Shown here piece by piece: positions 10,524 to 21,599 of a DNA stretch of 64,000 nucleotides (position 1 is its first letter; each line of letters begins with the position of its first letter). The stretch spans positions 519,440 through 583,439 of the forward strand of contig CAXAMN010021551.1 of NCBI GenBank assembly GCA_963970005.1, read 5' to 3'. The notes beneath the pieces were generated by a model. It made no database searches and was not told the DNA's origin. It worked only from the letters and a program-made list of their open reading frames with translations. The DNA is from Durusdinium trenchii (Eukaryota; Sar; Dinophyceae; Suessiales; Symbiodiniaceae). A program made the position numbers and the translations under genes.

Positions 10524-10642
10524 TGTCCCAGCGGCGCTTGCCCACGCCCAGCGCACGGATCAGCTTGGTGTAGCAGCTCCGCTGCACCTGGAAGCGCTGC
10601 GGCTCCTCTGCTGCGATCCGCACCTCGGGTGGCCCCGAAAGG
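10524..10642 (-). CDS. PPR-like exon (most 5' found)
   Basis: Third-position GC is about 90 percent in this minus frame. It encodes FQVQRSCYTKLIRALGVGKR, close to the pattern of dinoflagellate PPR repeats (a Tyr-Thr/Ser start, Gly-Lys-X-X-Arg-Trp turn). An acceptor (ACTGCCAG) lies at 10643; the donor side may use a GC dinucleotide near 10523. First exons with the start codon were not found. Confidence 0.55.
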
Positions 10643-10649
10643 CTGGCAG

Positions 10650-12550
10650 TTTTTCCTTTGGTGGTAATTAGCCTTAGATCATGTCATCTTAGGTCCGTCT
10701 GTTTTCCTACATTGTCAGCTGTGACTAAACAAAGAGGATCCAGGGAAGTCTTGCTATAACATGATAATACCTGGTCAGCGCACTCCCTGCAAACATGACC
10801 CGCAGGCCGTGTTGGTCTATTGGTCGTATTAGGCCAAAGCAACAGGACAGGTCGCTCTCGACCGCTGGCATCCGGACAAGTTGCTAACTCGATGAGCTGC
10901 CCGGTGCGTTTGGCTGCAGGTTGCTGCAAAATCCTAAGTCAAAGAAAAACTTGGAAGGTCGATCATGTCAATGATCATGTCAATTTGGACTCAACCACAC
11001 TTGCACTTGGCACTGTATACCAAGAATTGCCATCTAAATCCAACCTGAGGGGGGTCAGAGTCTTCCATGCATTACATGAGGGCTTTGAGAATGACAAAAA
11101 GTGCCCCAAGACGAACATCAGTATACCTGGCACCTGACCTCGTTTAAGGTGCCCACCTCCAGGAATGAATATGGAAAACCGAATCCGGGACAACGACAAC
11201 GTCAGATCCACAACAGGCCAGGTAAGGATGCAAATCACTTCATGCAGATCTTCATCGAACATTAAAGAACCATCTTTGGAGCTGGCAGGGGCATCCTGCT
11301 TCAACACGTTACATGCACAATGTGGAAAACCTTTGCTTGGCTAAGCGTGGAAGTGAGACAAACCCGTTAGCCCTGCAGGTTGTAATTAGAGGACGTTCAT
11401 GTTCCATGTTCATGTTTTTTCAACCATCGTAATCACAAGACCATTGACCCACCGAAGGCCTTTGACTGATATTGCGCTCAGGGCCAAGTCCCACAGTCTG
11501 CATAGTGCATGCCAGTTTCATCCCGGTTGTCGGGTGCCCACAGTAGCTTCTGATACTGATACTTGTTGAAACAGATTGAATGGGCCACTTCCTCGTGGCA
11601 ATGGGTGGCTAGGCCTCAAGGTTTCAGGCCATGTTTGTTCCGTTTATAAAAACACCATGGCAAGTCTCACTTCTCAAACATATTCCGATACTTCATTCTA
11701 TGAGCCTTCGGAAGGTCCAAGACGCTGGTTCACTTCTTTGCTCTTCAGGATCTGAGGCAGGTCCTTCTTTTGCTGGTTCGCAGGGTGTGATGGAGACAAA
11801 TGACAAATCAATTGAGCCTTTCAATCATTCCTTTCATTCTTTCAATAAGAAATAATTGCAGTATTAAGATTATGACTATTGTGTACAGTACTATATAGTC
11901 CCTCTCTCTTAGTACTTGGCTAGTACTCATGTCAGATCTACAAGGAGTGGGCTCTACTTCTTCAACAAACCAGCTTTTAGATTGAATTCACACAAAAATG
12001 CAGTGGACCAGGTCCCGACCCAGTGTGGATGCGTTTGGATCAGGCGGTGGCCAGTGGACAATTATTCTTGGTGGCTGCAGGAGTGCACATCCTCCCACTC
12101 CCCAACAATGCTCTTGTTTTTCCCTGTGCTGAGGCGAAACTCTGCTCCGTTTGCTCTTATGCAGTATGTATGCGACTAGAGCAAAATTGACTATGTCCAG
12201 TGAGTTGAATTCTTCGCGCTCTTCCGCCTCCGCCCAAACCTTCTTGGCTCCTCAGCTTCTCTGGCAGCGTCACCGTTGCGAACGCATCCAAGGGACTCCG
12301 ACCAAGGTCAGCTCCTGGATGCCTTTTATAGCATCAAAGCTGCCTACGCCCTCTGAAAAGAACAAGAGCCGGAAGAAACTCCAAAAACTGCACGAGTGGA
12401 ACCTCTCATCTAAGCCTTCATATCCTGGTATGAACTCTGCCTGGGTGTGTTCCGATCAGCCACCGGAGGAAACTACCATAGACTGCGGTCGAATATTTGA
12501 ATGCACATCCTCACTATCCAAGCCTGCCACAAACCCTCATGACTCTCTTC
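10650..12550. other. Mostly non-coding; two weak exon candidates
   Basis: GC-richer islands at about 10830-10925 and 11190-11300 have open minus frames, but composition does not separate the strands. I see no recognisable domain. The rest is AT-rich anonymous sequence. Confidence 0.4.
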
Positions 12551-12553
12551 CTC

Positions 12554-12695
12554 TCATAAATAGGGACTCGGACACTATAGAGAGAATAGTTACAAAACCC
12601 ATGTTCATCTCCGTGGCGGGTACAGTATGTCCTGTATGATGAACATGGGCTTTGTAACTATTCTCTCTTTTTGGTGTCTGAGTCCCTGTTTATGA
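12554..12695. repeat. Foldback (inverted-repeat) element
   Basis: Arms 12554-12609 and 12638-12695 are near-perfect reverse complements separated by 28 bases. The outer ends read TCATAAA and TTTATGA, and the arms share GATGAACATGGG and TGTAACTATTCTCTCT. No clear target duplication is visible. This is the structure of a foldback or MITE-type element, and it overlaps the end of an open frame that is therefore suspect. Confidence 0.75.
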
Positions 12696-12757
12696 TGTCT
12701 GCCAGGTCCGCCATGGCGAAGTCCTCCACTATAGTGCGCGCCCATAATCTTGGTCAC

Positions 12758-12931
12758 AGTGCGGTCTTTCCACTATCACTATCACTATCCGAGTGGGATA
12801 CTCTCTTCCTCTCTCGTACCTCAACGCGGATTCTCAACCTCCGCGCAAGGCGAAGCCGCTCTCTGCCCAAAGGGCGACGCTTGAGAGTCTCAAGTGCGAC
12901 AGCCTCCTTCTTGCTCGACAGGACGGTCTTG
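12758..12931 (-). CDS. Candidate exon, basic then Ser-Asp repeat
   Basis: The acceptor CAACCTTTCGAG is at 12932 and the donor GTGACC at 12757. The frame encodes an Arg/Lys/Leu-rich helix (RRPLGRERLRLARRLRIRV), then SDSDSDSG. This composition is common in nuclear or RNA-associated proteins. No family assignment is possible. Confidence 0.4.
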
Positions 12932-13636
12932 CTCGAAAGGTTGTGCAAAGACGGAAGAGCCCGTGGTAACTCTCAAAGGTGCCAGCGAACCAATGTCTGA
13001 TTGTAATTCTACACGTGGAGAATTTAGATCAATTCATCCCCTGTGTACGACACACTGTCACACTCCCAAAGTACCTGCAAAACAGAAAAACACGGAGCGT
13101 GGAACGAGGTTTGCGTCTATGAGGTAGACAGCCATCTCCAAGCCATCCGTCAAAGGATAGTTTCGACCAACCTACAATGCAGTGATCTTCAAAGATGGCC
13201 TCTTGGGCAGAAGAAGTTGGTGAGTAACGGCCGAGGCAAAAAAGCAAACCTTTCCACCAGTTCTCACTGAAGCCTTTCAGGCTGTCTTCAGGCATGGCAA
13301 GAGATCATGGTTGAAGGAATCGACGGCGACTGGCAGTTCTTGCAGAGGCATGCGAGCATGTCGAATCCGAAGCAAATCCCGGTTCTTTTGAGCCATGAAG
13401 GCCATGGTATTCACTCGCATGGGCCTGCGCTAACTACAACCCTAAACCACTCCCTAAACTTTATCGTAGGACCCGTTTTAGTTGCTGGAGGCCATGTACG
13501 ACAAATCTCCAACTTAGTTCCTTTTCCAGGTTTCAGAAAACAACACAGACCCAAAGAAACTCAGGAAATTGCCTAGACCAGAAGGACCAGTTCATTTCAA
13601 CCCCTGAAACACCCAGGCGTCTTCCGAAAGTTTCGG

Positions 13637-14030
13637 ACTTGTCAAGGCCTCCAGAGGCACGGGCAGCGCCGGCACGGGCAGCGCCGGCACCTGCTCAACG
13701 ACTCTTGCAACAGCTGCACCAAAGCTTCACATGTTTCGTGGCGACAGCGCTACGATCACTTGCTTGGATTCTTCATGGTGTTTGTCCTCAAGCCTTCTGC
13801 CACACAGGGTTCAAATATTAACAGACCAAATTCTATGTCTTTCAACCACCACCCGAAATCGCGCAGTACTGGTGGAAACCGTCCACCTGCCCAACACCCG
13901 TCCTGGGAGACCGGGTCCATGGGCCATCGAAGGTTGTTCCATTGGGAGAGTGGCAGGTCAAATGCGGTCAACGAACGGAATCCAACATGAAATCCAAGGT
14001 CGGCGAGCGTGGTTGATAGAGAAATAGGTG
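13637..14030. other. GC-rich island, likely exon, strand unresolved
   Basis: Frames on both strands are open. The minus frame (13756-13971) is rich in Trp, Asp and Pro (DLPLSQWNNLRWPMDP). Plus frames are equally long. A 15-base unit GCACGGGCAGCGCCG is tandemly repeated at 13657-13688. Coding use is likely but its frame is not settled. Confidence 0.3.
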
Positions 14031-14160
14031 GGTGGGTGGCTACCAGTAGGTTGGTAGGTTGGGGAGGTTGTTTGAAAAATGTTGAGGTTTGTCAGTCGGT
14101 TCGAAGTTGGTTGGTGGGTTGGTTGATGTAGGTCGTTTGGTTTGTGTTGCTTGTGTTTCA
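14028..14160. repeat. GGTT/GTTGGT-rich low-complexity tract
   Basis: Imperfect repeats of GGTTGGTAGGTTGG and related units. Confidence 0.7.
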
Positions 14161-14570
14161 TTGTTTAACCAAACTGGTGATCAATGCAGCACGTTGGTTG
14201 ATGTTTGAGATCTGAAGCTCGTGTGGAAGCGGACGAACGGATGTCAAACATCATAATTCTATTCATCCAATGTTTGTGGGAGCTGTCGCCCTGCCACGAC
14301 ATTTGTCAGCACGTCTCAAAACATCCAATTGAATCTGAAGCTGCACCATGACTTTTCAATCATTTGATTTCATGCTATGGTGGGGAGCATGTTGCCATGG
14401 TCGTGAGTTTTGCGGTTTTCGACTTTGCTTGTGGGTCCTCGGGTCTGGGACTGTTTGGGATTTCGCGTCGGGGTGGCGCCAGATGTCTTCCGTTGCCATC
14501 CAAAAGTGCTACCCTGTGACCACCTGCTACGCAAAATGCCACACACACACAGAGTGACAGGTAATTGTAA

Positions 14571-14910
14571 TTGTTAGATTGTTGTCGTTGTGTGTTTGTG
14601 GTGATGATTTTGTGGCTGTGTTTGAGTGTTGTGGTTGTGTGCTGTGGTTGTGTGTTTGCGATTGTGCGTGTTGTGATTGTGTTTGTGATTGTGTGTTTGT
14701 GGTTGTGTGCTTGTGATTGTGTGTGTGGCTGTGTGTTTGTGATTGTGTGTTGTGCTTGCGATTGTGTGTTTGTGGTTGCGTGCTTGTGATCGTGTTTGTG
14801 GTTAGTCTGTTTGTGGTGGTGCTTTGTGCTTGTGTCTTGTGGTTGTGCTTTGTTGGTTGTGTACTGTGTGCTGTGTGTTTGTGTTGTGTGGTTATGTGCT
14901 GTGTGTTGAG
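14571..14910. repeat. GT-rich minisatellite
   Basis: About 340 bases of imperfect TGTGATTGTGTGTTTGTGGT-type units with strong strand asymmetry (plus strand almost free of A-C pairs). The long open frames over it are consequences of the repeat. Confidence 0.85.
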
Positions 14911-15309
14911 GTCCGGTAGTGCCCACTGCAGTCTGGCGCTTGCAGTTGAGGTCCGGCAGTGCCAACGCGATCGGGCACTTGCAGTCGTGGTGGCGAGGAG
15001 GCGCAGGAAGGAGAAGAGCTCTGATAAAATTTAACAACCCTCACCTGGCAGGTGGGGAACTGACAAAGCAGAACTTCTGTTGACTCGGGGGGAGGGGGCA
15101 CTGTCTGAAGAAGTCTGCCTTTTGGATCAATCATGCCCATGCAACTTACCAAACCATTAGGGAGTGGAAAGTGCGGTATGTAGCTGATTTTCACAGGGTA
15201 GGCGACAAGCAGTTTGCACATGGTCCCAAACAACGGCACATCCACTGGAGGTGCAAGGTTGGCTACGAAGTACAAACCATCTCAAAACAACAACATGTTA
15301 CATGTTTGA

Positions 15310-17157
15310 TCAGGCTTTGGATGGCTTCTGCAAGTGATTCACAGGACTGGAAACATGTTTATCTCGCAAGTGCGCGCAGATGGTCGAGGAGGTCTTGACT
15401 TGGAGCAAGGAAAGCAAAGCTTGTGCAGTTTGGGGCACACCACCTAGAACACAGGAACCAATGCCAGCGCTGAGGCCAATGGCATCGGCATGAAGCTTTT
15501 GTTGACGCATGAAATGCAAGAGATTCAAAACAACTTCCCATTCCATCTCAAGTTGCCCAGCCGCCAAAACTGAATTGTAGCCGATGACATTTGAAGACAA
15601 ATCTGCATCGAACAAGAGGCTCAAGGCACGCTGCCATTGTCGACCTTTCCCACATGCGCTGATCGCAGCATTGAGCACGACCACATTGACTGCACGTGCT
15701 GCTTGCGCACGAGCCAAAAGGAGAAGGGACTGTTCCCAAAGGCCCAGCTCTTCACAAGCAGTGATCGCTGCTCCGAAGGCAGTAATGCCGGTGACGCTAC
15801 GCCCTGCGCAGGCACCGGACGCCACGCCTGCAACGTCCTCCCGTTCCATTTGCCCCAGTAGTTGGAGCGACTGCAGCCAGTGAAGGCCATGGCCACAAGC
15901 GCTGATGGCTGCGCTGAAACTGATCTCATCTGCTTGCAGTTCGTGGGTCAAAGCCGCCAGCAAAGCCAATGCTTCCTGCCAGTTGCCACGTCTCCCACAC
16001 GAGCTGATGAGAGTATTGTAAGTAATCACATCTGGCTGTACTTTGTGCTGACTTTGCATCTTCTTCAAGAAATCCAACCCCATCTTCCACAAACCATGCT
16101 TCTCCAAAGCACTCAGGACAGCGTTGCAAGCCAGCGCATCGACACCAATCTGATGCTGACCCTCAAGCTGGGAAAGAATATCAAAAAGTACCAAAGCCGA
16201 TTGCCACTCCCCACAACGGCTGCAGGCAGATATGGCGGTGTTGAAACTAATCTGTGTTGGTTGCAAACGATTGAGCTGGATCTCTGCAAAGGCCCAAAGT
16301 GCAAGCCGCCACTGCTGACCCTCCCCACATGCCTGAATGAGGGCGTTGTAGCAAATCACATCTGCTGATAGGCCACGTTTCTTCATTGCTTGCAGTTCCA
16401 TGCACAAAGTCAATGCTTCGGTCCACTGGGCTCCAGAAGCACTAGCACTGATGGCTGCACTGTAGGCAACCACATCAGGGAGCACATCTGCATCTTTCAT
16501 TTGCACAAAAAGCTGGGAGGCCAATACCCACTGGTCACTCCTCTGGAAGGTTCTCATGATGCAACTAAATGTCACGGCATTTGGCAAAACTGCGACCCGT
16601 TCCATGTGATGCAAAAGTGCAAGTGCATGAGGCCATGGGGTCTGCTCACTCACTGCCCCACTGAATGTGATCAGGTCTGGCAAACATCTCTCCTTTTCCA
16701 TCTCTCTCAGCAGCACTAGGGCCAGTGTCCATTGAAGCCCCTTCGCACTGGCACGGACAACATCGCTATAACTTCGCACATCTGCAACCAGATCTGCAAT
16801 GCCCAACATCTGGCGCAACAGCTGCAATGCTGACTGCCAATGTGCCGCTTTGGAACACGCACCCAGGACTGCGCTGTAGCTGACAACATTCTGCTGGATG
16901 TCCTGCTGCCTCATGTCATCCAATATCTTTAAGGCTCTCTTCCATTGCAAACCTTTGCAATAAGCAATCATTGCCGCATTGCATACAAAGGTGTCGGCAA
17001 CCCCTTGAAGCTGTTGCAATTCCAGCGACACATGCTGCCACTGGCTTTGACGGCCAAGTGTTGACAAGGTCTTTGTTGTTTGCTGCAATATCTTCTTCTC
17101 GGAATGCTCTGCACTCTGGAGGCCCTGGCGCTGGCCCCACTGGTTGATACCACGCAT
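15310..17157 (-). CDS. Intronless PPR protein, 615 residues
   Basis: About 14-15 tandem repeats of 32-47 residues, mostly 34-37, fill residues 55 to 590, each with the form Val-x-Tyr/Phe-Asn/Ser-x-x-Ile-x-Ala-Cys, then Trp-x-x-Ala-Leu and Leu-Leu. Examples are VSYSAVLGACSKAAHW and ITYNTLISSCGRRGNW. This is a P-type PPR array with no visible editing (DYW) or endonuclease domain. Such proteins bind single-stranded RNA in plastids or mitochondria. The ATG at 17155-17157 is the only start after an in-frame stop at 17206-17208. The N-terminus is not an obvious transit peptide, so an upstream exon is possible. The lack of introns contrasts with the neighbouring split PPR-like gene and may mean a retrocopy. 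Confidence 0.9.
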   Translation of the reverse strand: MRGINQWGQRQGLQSAEHSEKKILQQTTKTLSTLGRQSQWQHVSLELQQLQGVADTFVCNAAMIAYCKGLQWKRALKILDDMRQQDIQQNVVSYSAVLGACSKAAHWQSALQLLRQMLGIADLVADVRSYSDVVRASAKGLQWTLALVLLREMEKERCLPDLITFSGAVSEQTPWPHALALLHHMERVAVLPNAVTFSCIMRTFQRSDQWVLASQLFVQMKDADVLPDVVAYSAAISASASGAQWTEALTLCMELQAMKKRGLSADVICYNALIQACGEGQQWRLALWAFAEIQLNRLQPTQISFNTAISACSRCGEWQSALVLFDILSQLEGQHQIGVDALACNAVLSALEKHGLWKMGLDFLKKMQSQHKVQPDVITYNTLISSCGRRGNWQEALALLAALTHELQADEISFSAAISACGHGLHWLQSLQLLGQMEREDVAGVASGACAGRSVTGITAFGAAITACEELGLWEQSLLLLARAQAARAVNVVVLNAAISACGKGRQWQRALSLLFDADLSSNVIGYNSVLAAGQLEMEWEVVLNLLHFMRQQKLHADAIGLSAGIGSCVLGGVPQTAQALLSLLQVKTSSTICAHLRDKHVSSPVNHLQKPSKA

Positions 17158-17209
17158 CGGACAAATGCATGCTGCGGCTGCAGTGGCAGGCGCAACACAT
17201 GGCTCTCAA

Positions 17210-18045
17210 TTGACATCATGAAACATGGATCCTTTTACTACAGCGGCTGCACGAGACCCGGGAGTTTACTGGGATAGGTTGGGAACACGTCCAAACTTCG
17301 ATTCACATCCGCAAAATCGCCCCGTGGATTGAAGGATTGGAACATGGAACCTCAAGGCCAGTCATGCACCGAGGGAACCTTGTGTATCCTTGCATCTTGC
17401 CGACCAGAGTCACTTCTCTCTTTGGGCAAAATTGCGCCAAGCTACTTGGGGGCTATCAACCATTGAAGTACAATAACATTGACATAGGCACGGACATGGA
17501 ATGACTGGGCGATGGGCAAATGAGGAACATATGGGATGAACAAAGGAGCTTCTGACCTTCTGAAGACACTCTTGCATGCTCCATTCGTTTCATGTCTGTC
17601 TGCACCCTGACTAGTCTGCCTTCTGTCCCCACAGGCCCCAATATTAAAGAACTTGTCACACATTCATTTCCTTGGCATTCCACCAAGGCATGTTGACTGC
17701 CAGAATGCATATATCCATCCAATGCCACCTTTATGCAAGTCATATGAATCACTCATTGAAATGGCCTCCATTTGCATGAAGAAAGCAGGTCCATTGCGAT
17801 ATAATTTACTTGCCATGCTCAGTGCTCAGCATGTCCTTCGGAACACCACGGACATGTCTCGACTGCCGCTTCTCTTTATGCCACACATACCCACATCCAC
17901 TGCAGGTAGCTCAACTATCCTCGACTATCCTCTATTTACCTACGCTATACACTAAGGCCCTGCATCTCTCTGCTGGATCAACCTGCTTGGTGCCATGATC
18001 TTCAAGTGCATTAACAATAATGGAGAGTTTCCTGAGCACCGCAGG
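17210..18045. other. Anonymous sequence upstream of the PPR gene
   Basis: No supportable coding signal. It should contain the promoter and 5' leader of the PPR gene; no spliced-leader relic or TATA-like element could be identified. Confidence 0.4.
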
Positions 18046-18047
18046 TG

Positions 18048-18165
18048 TCCTCTGCAGCTATTTCTCCGCGTCTCTTGCGCGGAAAAACAGGGTGTCCTCA
18101 TTCCGCATCTCCTCGGCGGCTGTTCGACGGGTCGGCGACGGGGGAGTCGTGGAACTTCGGTGGAT
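18048..18165. other. Candidate exon beside CTAG repeats
   Basis: Both strands give frames with about 70-73 percent third-position GC: plus with SFRISSAAVRRVGDGGVVEL, minus with TRRTAAEEMRNEDTLFFRAR. It directly adjoins the CTAG repeat cluster at 18165-18312. Strand is not decided. Confidence 0.3.
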
Positions 18166-18312
18166 AGTAGTAACTAGTAGCTTATTGTTACTACTAGTAA
18201 GGCACTTGTTACTAGTAGCTTATTCTCATTACCAATTCTTGTTTCTACTAGCTTATTGTTACTAGTAGCGATGCACCTGTTACTACTAGCGATGCACTTG
18301 TTACTACTAGCT
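18165..18312. repeat. CTAG-family repeat cluster
   Basis: At least six units of the form TTACTACTAGCGATGCACTTG or its variants, same family as 42786-42960 (reverse orientation). Confidence 0.75.
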
Positions 18313-19536
18313 TCCCTGAAAGATAGGGGTACAAGAAGTCCCGATTCTCGTGAACAAGGACTTGTGGCATCTTCACTGCGATCTATTTGTTCTATAAGTA
18401 CATGCGAAAAGTGTCGTGAGTCGTACACTTTCCGAGGAAGGCTACCTAAACAACGTGCTGGTTGGTGCAATGCCTATATTGCACTCACTAGAGACTTTAG
18501 AAACAAAGATTCAATATAATTATGCAGAATGCAGAAGTTATTACGCAATGAACATTGTACACTTCGTAGACTAGTCTGGCTCGTGTGCCAACCACGGTGT
18601 CCCTTATGATGTTATATAGATATTATGACATTGATAATATATGATAACATGACAGCACCCATCGCTGCCAGGAAAGAAATGAGAAAGGCTCGGGTGAGGA
18701 AACAGGAGTATTTATCTATTAGTCTATAGTGTATAATATAGATATGATAGGTGGCAAGCGCCTGCGCATGTTTGCATTTGTTCAGGGTGGCTGGCTCCCG
18801 GCACGTGCCTCTGTTTGGGCTCTAGGAAGCTAAAAACGTCTCCAGCGATACAAAACAAGTAGCATGAAAACAGCCAATGAGTCTCTCTTCTCCATTCTGC
18901 TCCCCTCCCCGTCGTCGGCGATGATTCCCTGTGAGGTGTCTGAAGCTGATGTGATGGGGCTCCCTGCTCCTGGGACTGCCTCTGACCTGAGGGCACGAGG
19001 GTACGGGATTTGGATGAGGATGGTGGCCAAAGTGCCCAGAGAGGCGTGGTGGAAGGTTGGGGGATTTGGAATAAGCACATACAAGCACCACCATTGGTTG
19101 ACCATCCACTTCACTGCATCAAATTCACTAACTGGACAATTCAGTTTGCCCTGGTGGTGGGTAAGCTCAAGCTTTGTTTGCTCGGCCCCTTACGTGCTCG
19201 GTCCGGGAAATCACCGGACGACTGGTGGGGACTCCCATGTCTGCCCAAGCCAGGAATGAACACCAAGCCGCAAGCCCGGTCACGGAAGAATTCCTCACAA
19301 CATCCGGCATCCTGATCTACATGAAAGTGGAAGTCTGGAACCCAACCCCAAAGCTTGGCAGTCATCAAACGACATCCAGAAAAGACCTACAGTAGGAGTG
19401 TTCAACTCAGAAAGCCCATTCAAAGCTGGATTCAAGGTCCTCCCCTTCCTTGCTTTATGAGATCACATGGCACACCTCTAGAAGCAATACTCCACACCCA
19501 AGTCCATGAAGCAACTTGGCCGCCGTTGCACGTTTA

Positions 19537-19567
19537 ACGGCCATGGGTCGCAAAAACCCATGGCCGT
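19537..19567. other. Perfect 12-bp hairpin
   Basis: ACGGCCATGGGT and ACCCATGGCCGT separated by seven bases. It could be a structural RNA element or a small inverted repeat. Confidence 0.6.
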
Positions 19568-19574
19568 GGACATG

Positions 19575-19720
19575 ACACGTGAAAAAAAACGGTGCTCCCC
19601 GGTGACTGAGGCCCCCCGCCGGCGCGCCCCCAATGCCTGTGACCTCGACACATTGCTTCTTGCCTCGGACACTTCTGGCGAGCCGCTGGACGGTCGCAGA
19701 AGACGTTGGTTAGAATACTC
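19575..19720 (+). CDS. Candidate exon
   Basis: The plus frame with APRRRAPNACDLDTLLLASD has about 70 percent third-position GC, better than the minus frames. Boundaries unknown, no family recognised. Confidence 0.3.
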
Positions 19721-19789
19721 CATGGACAGTCCAATCTGTGCTTTGCAACACATCAAGCAATCTTTCAGAAAAGGAAAACCGATCAACTA

Positions 19790-21180
19790 AAGACTTTCCA
19801 GCTTGCGAAGGAATACCGCTGGTGCGGTATGGGATGGCCTTTGCCTTGGGAGCCCTCTTTCGACAGCCCAAAGTTCCAATGTGTCAAAGCTACAAGTGTG
19901 CCCCAATAGAAGCTCGTAGTCATGAGTCATGAACTATGAACAAACTTTGACACGATCAGTCACACCACACTTATCACACTTCAAATCCCTCAACTCTTCA
20001 CGTTGACTACTTTGGCCACCAAAGGGGCCGCTTTTGGCATCTTCTTCCAAGTTAAATTCCACCTCCTCTCCATCTGCCAAGGACCGGAAGCCCTGAGTCG
20101 TTCAGTGGTGTGCTTTCAAACGTTGGAATGTCAAATGACCTGAACTACATGTACACGGTAGGTTTGATGCGCACTCTGGTACCCATACAGTTTACATTTA
20201 CCACTCAAGGTACTTCTTCCAATGGTTCAAACCAAGGAATATACTTGTGTGGATGAACGGACTAAGTAGTAAAGTAGGCAAAAATGATCAACCAAGTCAT
20301 TGCAGTCAGTAACTGGCTGAACAACATTGCACTTGCATTTAAGTGTCATTCTATGCCACTATACCGCTGTACAAACAAACAAATGGAACACAAACGGTTC
20401 AGGTGGATTCATGGGGAAACCAAGGTTTTAGAAGAAAGGAATGACAAACATGTGGAAAATGTGAAGTGAAAAACACAAAAGGTGAGGACAGCCAGTATGC
20501 AGCAAATGTACAAAAGTGTTATATAACTCTATAATATACAGTATGTATAACATAGTTGTATATATGAATGCTTGTGAATGTATGTATAGTAATATAATGA
20601 AAAAATTGGACTTTCCACCCAAACACAGTGGCAATTTCCCATAGTTGTTTCCAGCAACAAACACCTAAAGCCCAAACATGTTCAAACAACCACATTCCTC
20701 ATAAGGTGTGCTCAGTCCGCGCAAAGTGGGATGCGATGAATCAATGAAAAGGCAAAACAAAGCATTTAGGGAGAATACTCTGATCTCTTCCACTCATATG
20801 GTTCATGCTGGTGGGATTAGGGAACCAAAGAAAGCAAACATTGATCGAGACGGAAATAAACTAGTGGGATTCACCAGGTTAATCCTCACCATGGTTGCAT
20901 GAAAGGACGAATGCACAAGACTTATCCCATCTTATCCCTGACTCTGGCCAAAGTATGTGGAGAAGTTCTCCAGGCATGTTGAACCGTTAAACCAACTGAG
21001 CACTTGGCAGATCTCTAACCGGATGGTACCGGACGGTACTTGGTGTGTCCAACTGAGCACGGGCTTCCTAAGCTTTGACCAGATCGGATCGAACAAATGA
21101 GAAGCCCCCCTACGGGGCTGATGCAATTGGACATCTGTTAGTTTTGAAAACCGTTCAATAGAACGAATAGAAATCTCCAT
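19790..21180. other. No gene seen
   Basis: AT-rich sequence without coding signal or structured repeat that I can support. Confidence 0.5.
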
Positions 21181-21194
21181 CCAAAGGCCTCCAA

Positions 21195-21412
21195 GACCTG
21201 AAAAACATCAAAAACCAAACTCCACATCCGACATCCTACCAGGTAGGATGTCGGATGTGACTCTTGGATGTCAGATTCGGTTCACAACCTTTAAGATATC
21301 TAAGGTCTTTTTGGCATATCTGACATCCAAGAGTCACATCCGACATCCTACATGGTAGGATGTCGGATGTGGTCTTGGATGTGGAGTTTGGTTTTTGATG
21401 TTTTTCAAGGTC
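21195..21412. repeat. Large inverted repeat with nested palindromes
   Basis: Outer arms (from GACCTGAAAAACATCAAAAA on the left to its complement ending at 21412) enclose two 35-base near-perfect palindromes at 21224-21258 and 21336-21370. The inner arms share GTGACTCTTGGATGTCAGAT. The centre is near 21295. Confidence 0.85.
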
Positions 21413-21534
21413 AGTTTTCAGGTGAATCACATCCGACAAAAAAACACCCCTAGAGTTGAGAAATTTGCAGATTTCCATTGAGGTTTGGAGATTTTGGATG
21501 CCTTTAAATGGACATTTCCATTGAAAATTTGGCA

Positions 21535-21569
21535 ACATCCGACATCCTACCAGGTAGGATGTCGGATGT
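21535..21569. repeat. Third copy of the 35-base palindrome
   Basis: Perfect 17-base arms (ACATCCGACATCCTACC) around a single A, identical to 21224-21258. A partial copy (ACATCCGACA) lies at 21429. Confidence 0.85.
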
Positions 21570-21599
21570 GAGATTTTGGAGGCCGTTAAATGAAGATTT

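Larger units (their letters stand above)
862..10642 (-). other. Multi-exon PPR/TPR-like helical-repeat gene (span)
   Basis: Span entry for a set of minus-strand exon candidates listed separately: 10524-10642, 9728-9868, 8925-9013, 7903-7998, 7410-7501, 6950-7040, 6228-6388, 2510-2673, 1451-1560 and 862-1000. Each is a GC-rich island with high third-position GC in one minus frame. Most show the PPR-like pattern of a helix with a Tyr-Ser/Asn start, then a Trp or Lys followed by Ala-Leu and Leu-Leu. PPR proteins bind organellar RNA in editing, processing or translation. That the exons belong to one gene is inferred from shared strand, order and repeat type; splice phases were not resolved for all joins. 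An alternative is two or three neighbouring genes. A DNA transposon sits between the 6228 and 2510 exons. Confidence 0.45.

Noticed and set aside
12151..12639. 162-residue plus open frame
   Set aside because: Its end lies inside the foldback element and it has no motif or splice support.
14571..15034. Val/Cys-rich and His/Thr-rich open frames of 72-220 residues
   Set aside because: Both follow from the GT minisatellite on one or the other strand.
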